The notes under the pieces were generated by a model. The model saw only the letters and a program-made list of their open reading frames with translations, was not told where the DNA came from and made no database searches. A DNA stretch of 11,559 nt from an uncultured Kiritimatiellota bacterium. GTDB lineage: Bacteria; Verrucomicrobiota; Kiritimatiellia; RFP12; UBA1067. The translations under genes were made by a program, and so were the position numbers. Location of the stretch: the NCBI GenBank assembly GCA_934654805.1, contig CAKUGW010000101.1:1-11559 (forward strand). Direction: 5' to 3'. Shown here piece after piece: positions 7,701 to 11,559 of the stretch; positions within the stretch are counted from its first letter, which is position 1; each line of letters begins with the position of its first letter.

Positions 7701-8040
7701 CCCTGTCGTCTTTTGCGACGGCGACGACCTCCAGCATGTCCGCGCTTGACTCCGGCAACTGCAAACAAACGCGCACGCCGTATTTCCGCCCCAACGCCAG
7801 CGTCTCGCGCACACGGCTCGGCCAGTCCGCCGCCGTGCAGTCGACGCGTCCGCCACCCAATGTCGCGCCGGCTGCACGCAATCGCCTGAAGTCGTCTTCT
7901 CCTGGAAGCCCACGGAATGAGAGCCCCTTCATCTGCGGCCAAAGGCGCATCGCTTCCGAATAGTCGGCCCGCCCACCCGCGAAGGCGGACAGCACGGACA
8001 ACGGAATCCAAGCGAAAACAAACAGATTGCCGATCTTCAT
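4798..8040 (-). CDS. secreted GH5-like / GH20 beta-N-acetylhexosaminidase fusion
   Basis: The 1080-residue product is predicted to be exported and to release terminal N-acetylhexosamine. A signal peptide spans 1-21 (cut at AFA-GG). Residues ~35-250 hold a barrel-like start and a beta-rich segment I cannot name. A GH5-like TIM barrel follows (~255-565) with R281, the acid/base NEP (E383), H453/Y455 and W554. The expected nucleophile position in IWVGGFSAAAW is G515 (codon GGG, 6498-6496) where the family has VGEFS, so this barrel is probably inactive. GH20 spans ~600-960: RGYMLDVSRHFF (603-614), HWHLTD (635-640), DIPGH (709-713), the catalytic pair D767-E768 in IHTGGDEC, YLDF (861-864) and WTE (912-914). 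The last ~110 residues are unassigned. ATG 8040 has GAGG 8 nt upstream; an in-frame GTG at 8049 is less likely. It lies 16 nt after the previous stop, as last gene of the operon. The usual GH20b domain before the GH20 barrel is missing. Confidence 0.92.
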   Translation of the reverse strand: MKIGNLFVFAWIPLSVLSAFAGGRADYSEAMRLWPQMKGLSFRGLPGEDDFRRLRAAGATLGGGRVDCTAADWPSRVRETLALGRKYGVRVCLQLPESSADMLEVVAVAKDDRDALYAYDVGGRLGDVLDIRAVDAETPVVVSRCSTEGVGTWVSVSNVIHAVSFGDDEPEAGKLLWETRDFQLKTGARIFVRDFEFSAASGERFLAYGWDWMCRDSAAGAIDDVIVRFLRDDRIQGWSAGTVYYPPCLSADRRFRGCGYARPTDLKGLADARALGVNLVRLDMGDCWPDRRPATDEAVAQYLANVERRIAELRPALDRARALSVKVALLGPKPGGWMSHEEWSEHSVFRDTKRVAALQNAWRRIAKAFRGRSEIYGYDIFNEPLNREYSQDRVCYRDFMILMASAIREVDPAATLIVESNACGSQEGFDVKSRFGFVAMTPIPFDNVIYSVHMYWPLSFTHQGIGKGQGEFAPVVYPGTNTPSGRRLDKDALREALRPVREFQLLYGARIWVGGFSAAAWAPGADRYLADLIALFEEYGWDWSYHSFRENVIWSLEHEGPDNHSLIKAQTETPRMRTLKDGWARNARPTAPVLPKEPRFAWRGYMLDVSRHFFDVEEIKRVLNSMAQVGLNVFHWHLTDTGGWRLPVAKYPKLTEGAATREADRFRPNCCQNDGPTGKYGRRFYTREDIREVVSHARELGIRVVPEVDIPGHESCAIAAYPDLGCQGLPNNGDFCLGSDTVMQWFKDVLDEVMGLFPDEVIHTGGDECQFQNWKKCVKCQARIKTLGLKDELALQGWMTGQIAEYLASRGRRMMIWHNAYVEYLDLPKSVIVQAYYQAQGGLRYAEHGFDVVMSPAEYCYLDFSPALAGDWAEYQPFGTTVSLEKIAQFNPLEGASAAARRHILGGEACMWTELVYDMEGLEWRSWPRAAAIADVLARGPSDDIKSYLARVAAMREALMADGVGAAPIGPTYDPLKPPLARLPKVYRPRDQLSKLLVADIDRTTIDWTANPDEFSVRKIVGRRDASLGKGRFKIDMNLKRILLTVGDETAIDRALDLLRKLARVKRGNVTEFTQADIED

Positions 8041-8056
8041 AGTCCGCACCTCGTCC

Positions 8057-10015
8057 CTATCGGATAATCACCGCGCATCCACGCTCGATCTTGCTGGTCT
8101 CGCACCAGACAGCACGTATCAGGGCATTGGTCACGGGCGGCACGCAACCTGCAGCCTGCGGATACGTCTCAATCTCGACAAAGTCCATCACCACCCGGTC
8201 ATTCGACTCGCCAACCACCAACTCGTCCTGAGGCAAATCGATGCGCACGTTATAAGGAGGGATGGAATCGTCCGCCACTGCGCCCGGCTGCCCCTGCGCC
8301 ACCATCTTGGAGACCAATGCGTCAACGTCAATCCCCTGCCCGTTCGGCGCCTCCAGTGCCAAACGAACGGAGATACGAGAATAGCGATTCGAATCCAGAT
8401 GCCTCTTCTGGAACGCCGGCAGCCTATACCAAGCACGCGGCACGGGCACCGCCAGCGGAATGCCGTCCGCGATTTCAGCCTCTGGGCGGAGCGTCACCTG
8501 CAGGGCGTAGGCATAGTCATATCCGACGCATTCAACCCAACGGCCTTCGTGCGCCCAGATCGAGTTGGTCGTCCAAAGGTCTTCACCCAGCAGGGTAAAT
8601 GCACGCTCGGACTCGACGCTGTATTTGGCGTCGAAGCTGTCATGGCACCGCGCAATGATGTCAAACGTGTTCGTGTGAACGAGCTGAACGCCGCCATCCG
8701 GAGAAAGACGGTGGTAGCCCTGCAGACGACGCATGTCCGGATTATCGTAGCAGGGAGTCTCCGTCGTCAGCGGCATCACGGGGAAGGGGACTCCGCGCGG
8801 CGTATGCGCGGTCAGGCGAAGGTCGTTGTAGTAGGGATGGACGCCGACATAGCTTTTAGGCAAGGAGCTGTTGCCAATGACAACACGTGACGCGGGGCCG
8901 CGCGAACGGAAGGTCGGACGTCCCGAGTTCCCGCCCTCCCGATAGCCCGGCATCATATTCTTCAAGTGGACACGACCGCCGTCGGACGCCTCAAACAGCG
9001 TGTAGTAGCAAGCCTCGCTTCCCGTATACCCCTTGTAATCCTGCCAATAGTAGAAGTTCGTGATTACGCCACCCGATGTCGCCCGGACGATATTGGTCCC
9101 CGTGGAACAGACCGCCAACCCATGTCCTCCGAGATCCACGATGCCGCCGTCCGAGACGGTGATCTCGGGAACCTGCCCCTGCTCCCGCGCCCACATCCAC
9201 ACGGGACACTCAATCGTCGCCGACGAGGCATCGACAACGCCGCCTTTGACCAGTAGCCGGCCACCACCGGAGAGTGGACCGCCGCCGCCATACGGGTAGC
9301 CAGAATCCATTCCGCTATCGTTCGACCCAAAGACCAGAGCACTCCTGTTCTTGAGTTCCATGCGTCCGCCGGCAAGGACGACGATTTCATTCGTATAGGC
9401 GCCGGCGCCCGCGGGATTACCGCCGTACAGCATCAGCGTACCATTCGTCACCGACAGGCAACCGCCGTTGCGCAAGGTCATGACATTGGATGGAACTATC
9501 GTCGCAGATGCGCCGGAGTCATCCTGGTTTCCACAAAGGCTGAACGTCTTCTGCCCGAGAACGACCTTCCCGGCGACGTCAAGTGAAAACTGGTTCGCTG
9601 TGTTCCCGCCGAACCAGACGCTTCTCGGCGTGTTGACCTCCGTCACATTGTCCGCACCCACAAACGCAAGTTCGGCCCCGACCTCGACCTGCAGATCGAG
9701 GACTTGGTTCCGAGCGCCGGCCAAGATGATCGAAGAGCCGACGGCGCTGTTCTCTCCTGACGCGAGAACGATCTTGTCCGACAGGAGAATCCGAGTCAAG
9801 TCCTCTGCCGTTGGTGTTCGGTTCGCCGACCAGTTCCCGTCTGCGAGCCAGCGTTTCGGCGCAACCGACGAAGCCACGCCCGTCCAGTCGTTCGTCGTCC
9901 AAGAAGCCTCGGCATACAGACCACACACGCCGCTGAAGGCGATCGCTCCCGCCGCTGTCGCAGACGCTATGGACCGGTGCCGTTTCCTCAAATCCTTTTC
10001 AGTCTTGCTTTTCAT
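8057..10015 (-). CDS. secreted autotransporter-like beta-strand protein, function unknown
   Basis: The 652-residue product carries a long signal peptide: a basic start (KSKTEKDLRKRHR), hydrophobic SATAAGAIAFSGVCGLYA, and probable cleavage after AEA at 37. The mature N-terminus WTTNDW...WLADGNWSANRTPTAED resembles the 'GNWS..TPtaaD' opening of autotransporter-associated beta-strand repeat proteins of PVC bacteria. Gly, Ser, Val and Thr-rich strands with phrases such as GGRMELKN, GGGRLLVKGGVVD and VSDGGIVDLGGHG continue to ~320, which fits a beta-solenoid. The C-terminal half (~400-652) is less repetitive and has no PEP-CTERM, LPXTG or outer-membrane barrel that I can see. ATG 10015 has AGGA 7 nt upstream. 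The gene overlaps the previous one by 17 nt and is followed by the GH5-GH20 gene after 16 nt. A role in binding or presenting glycan at the cell surface is a guess from context only. Confidence 0.75.
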   Translation of the reverse strand: MKSKTEKDLRKRHRSIASATAAGAIAFSGVCGLYAEASWTTNDWTGVASSVAPKRWLADGNWSANRTPTAEDLTRILLSDKIVLASGENSAVGSSIILAGARNQVLDLQVEVGAELAFVGADNVTEVNTPRSVWFGGNTANQFSLDVAGKVVLGQKTFSLCGNQDDSGASATIVPSNVMTLRNGGCLSVTNGTLMLYGGNPAGAGAYTNEIVVLAGGRMELKNRSALVFGSNDSGMDSGYPYGGGGPLSGGGRLLVKGGVVDASSATIECPVWMWAREQGQVPEITVSDGGIVDLGGHGLAVCSTGTNIVRATSGGVITNFYYWQDYKGYTGSEACYYTLFEASDGGRVHLKNMMPGYREGGNSGRPTFRSRGPASRVVIGNSSLPKSYVGVHPYYNDLRLTAHTPRGVPFPVMPLTTETPCYDNPDMRRLQGYHRLSPDGGVQLVHTNTFDIIARCHDSFDAKYSVESERAFTLLGEDLWTTNSIWAHEGRWVECVGYDYAYALQVTLRPEAEIADGIPLAVPVPRAWYRLPAFQKRHLDSNRYSRISVRLALEAPNGQGIDVDALVSKMVAQGQPGAVADDSIPPYNVRIDLPQDELVVGESNDRVVMDFVEIETYPQAAGCVPPVTNALIRAVWCETSKIERGCAVIIR

Positions 10016-11480
10016 GTGATGTTCCTTTTCTTGTCTTGCTTTCGGTTATGACCAAATTCCTGATGACGCCATGTCCCGACGACCGGCCGTCCTGATTGAT
10101 GTCTTCAAAAGAAATCGACTGGACAAGCTTCCGGGGGGCGCCGAAAGTCCTGAGACCTTCGATCCGCAAGCCCTCGACTGCGCAACGCACGTCGGGGTCA
10201 AAGACCTCGAATGACTCTTCGCCAATGGGCATGCGTGCAGACTTGGGCCCGACCGTCACCAGATGCCCCAACGGGTAGCGGTCGAGATGGAAGCGAACCG
10301 TGACATCCCGAATCGTGACCGATGACAGGTTGGCCCCGAACTCGAAAGCGGCGTAGTGCCCGCGCAGCGGATCGGACGACGCATAGCCGCCCACCCGGTC
10401 GATGGGCCCCGTCAGGTCGATGTCGATGTCTTCGAAAAGGATGTTTCCACCCGACCCGACTGCCGACCATTCGGGCTCCTGGCCAATCCGGTACGGCGGC
10501 GTCTGCAGATACATCTTGAAAGTCCGGATGCCCTTCACGCGCCGAAAAATGACGTCGGATATCGAGCAATCGACTATCGTGCCATCTTGGTAACGATACA
10601 TCGCCGGCAACAGCCGAATGGCCGGATAGCCCGCACCGTCGCCGGCGACCAGCTCAAGGTCCTCGCAGAGAATGGCGCGCTGAGGGCCAAAGTTGACGGA
10701 CGAGTTCAGCCAGTCGTACGCATTGAGCGCCACGAGGTCGTCCCCGACCTTTCCTCGAACGTCCCGTACATGGATCCGCTCAAGGTTCCCGTTGAGGTGA
10801 AGGCCATCGGCAAAGCAGTCCTCAAAACGGATGTTCTCGTAGAGATGGGACATTCCGTCCCCGCTTTGGACGGCAAAGCCTCCGCAATGGACAAATGTCG
10901 TGTCCCGAATCCAAACATAATCGGCTCGTCCAAGATAAAATAGCGCCGAGACCCCATAGAAGTTGCCGACCCTGCGGGACGTCAAGTCAAAACGCCCGGA
11001 CGCGCCATAGCCGCAGCGAGCCGTCGAGCAGTCCTCCCAACGTCCGCCAACGATGGCGATGTTCGAGACGCGGCCTGAGCGCGGCAACGGTCGGCAGGTC
11101 CCGTCTTCGGACGAGGCCGTCCGGAGCATGACGGTCATCACGCCTGGTGCCAGGCGTACCGTCGCACCCGACGCCTCCAACCGACGATTTGACGGCAGAA
11201 CGATGGGGGCATCAATCAGGTAAGGCTCCTGGCGTGCGGGCAAAACCACGATCTCGTGTTCGCTCAGAGCAGTTTGGAGGGCTTTTGTCCACACCCCATC
11301 CTCCGTCATCAGTGAAGCGTAGTCCGTGAGGGAGCATTTGTCCGTCAGACGCGCCTGTCCGGCGGTAATCGACGCATCGGATGCGCAAATCTCGCGCTCA
11401 ATCCCGGCACACTCCATTGAGGTGGTCTCGCCGGACAGGTGACAGGCCGAAACCAGAATGACACCGCAGGCGAAACACAT
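9999..11480 (-). CDS. right-handed beta-helix protein, GH28 (polygalacturonase)-like
   Basis: The 493-residue product has the pectate-lyase/GH28 fold. An N-terminal DYASLMTEDGVWTKALQTAL (53-72) and IDAPIVLPSNRRLEASG (89-105) form the cap that opens such helices. Repeated beta-strand rungs follow (NIAIVGGRWEDC, VWIRDTTFVHCGGFAVQ, LYENIRFEDC, ILFEDIDIDL, VTIRDVTV). DGLHLNG (D225, H228) and VGDDLVAL (D247, D248) sit where GH28 enzymes have NTDG and DD, so cleavage of an acidic or other polysaccharide is plausible but unproven. The canonical HGH and RIK motifs are not evident. ATG 11480 gives a very short leader with a lipobox-like LVSAC (C13) and no basic residues. No ribosome-binding site precedes it, because the upstream bases are the intron 3' end. 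In-frame codons remain open upstream through AAA AGC and into the intron, so the true start may have been displaced. First gene of the operon; it overlaps the next by 17 nt. Confidence 0.83.
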   Translation of the reverse strand: MCFACGVILVSACHLSGETTSMECAGIEREICASDASITAGQARLTDKCSLTDYASLMTEDGVWTKALQTALSEHEIVVLPARQEPYLIDAPIVLPSNRRLEASGATVRLAPGVMTVMLRTASSEDGTCRPLPRSGRVSNIAIVGGRWEDCSTARCGYGASGRFDLTSRRVGNFYGVSALFYLGRADYVWIRDTTFVHCGGFAVQSGDGMSHLYENIRFEDCFADGLHLNGNLERIHVRDVRGKVGDDLVALNAYDWLNSSVNFGPQRAILCEDLELVAGDGAGYPAIRLLPAMYRYQDGTIVDCSISDVIFRRVKGIRTFKMYLQTPPYRIGQEPEWSAVGSGGNILFEDIDIDLTGPIDRVGGYASSDPLRGHYAAFEFGANLSSVTIRDVTVRFHLDRYPLGHLVTVGPKSARMPIGEESFEVFDPDVRCAVEGLRIEGLRTFGAPRKLVQSISFEDINQDGRSSGHGVIRNLVITESKTRKGTSHEKQD

Positions 11481-11486
11481 GCTTTT

Positions 11487-11559
11487 GTAGAGTAGAGACC
11501 CACGCCTCGGCTTCGCCGATGCGACTTCCCCCTCATCAAACCGGACGTGCGGATTTCCC
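11487..11559 (-). ncRNA. group II intron 3' end (domains V and VI), partial
   Basis: On the minus strand the edge begins inside a domain V: GGGAAATCC tetraloop region, then GCACGTCCGGTTTGATGAGG, matching the 3' half of domain V in LtrA-type introns. A second hairpin with core TCGGC-GAA-GCCGA fits domain VI. It ends CTACTCTAC, with an A 7 nt from the end in the branch-point position and a final AC like the family's AY. The 3' splice site would be after 11487, 6 nt before ATG 11480. The rest of the intron, and any reverse transcriptase, lies outside the window. Recognition rests on remembered consensus. Confidence 0.78.

Noticed and set aside
8041..8049. Earlier GTG start for the GH5-GH20 gene
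   Set aside because: It has no spaced ribosome-binding site. ATG 8040 has GAGG at a suitable distance and begins directly with a signal peptide.

Overview
This is a GC-rich bacterial window in which every gene I can support is on the minus strand, so it reads right to left. No rRNA or tRNA is present to fix the taxonomy. Long secreted beta-helix and autotransporter-like proteins beside glycosidases would suit a gut or sediment member of the PVC group such as Kiritimatiellota; this is an inference with low confidence.

Right edge to 4798: the last ~73 bases (11487-11559) look like the 3' end (domains V-VI) of a bacterial group II intron. The predicted 3' splice site lies 6 nt before the first ATG of a three-gene operon. 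The operon encodes a GH28-like right-handed beta-helix protein (9999-11480), a secreted autotransporter-like beta-strand protein of unknown function (8057-10015, overlapping the previous gene by 17 nt), and a secreted 1080-aa GH5-GH20 fusion (4798-8040). In the fusion, the GH20 Asp-Glu catalytic pair is intact, but the expected GH5 nucleophile Glu is Gly. Together they look like an extracellular glycan-breakdown unit acting on N-acetylhexosamine-containing glycans.

4797-4187: no protein gene. The minus strand carries the 5' part (domains I-III) of a group II intron starting at 4721, preceded by two near-identical 21-bp repeats. It has no reverse transcriptase and no domains V-VI. It stops at 4186, where a 1.24-kb RAYT (Y1 HUH transposase) element begins. 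That element is bounded by 37-bp direct repeats, each holding a 13-nt GGGGTC-W-GACCCC hairpin. The downstream repeat encodes the transposase's last residues and stop codon, and supplies the apparent ribosome-binding site of the next gene.

2941-1: housekeeping genes: trmL (tRNA Cm34/Um34 methyltransferase), then adk and map as a tight pair with an extended -10 promoter almost on top of the adk ATG, then a sugar permease of the MFS FHS type (cut by the left edge) with its own TTGACG-17-TATACT promoter.

The most unusual feature is the layout of the two intron ends. On the coding strand the order is intron 3' end, whole glycosidase operon, intron 5' end. This could be an island left by recombination between intron copies, or, more speculatively, a permuted intron-exon arrangement.
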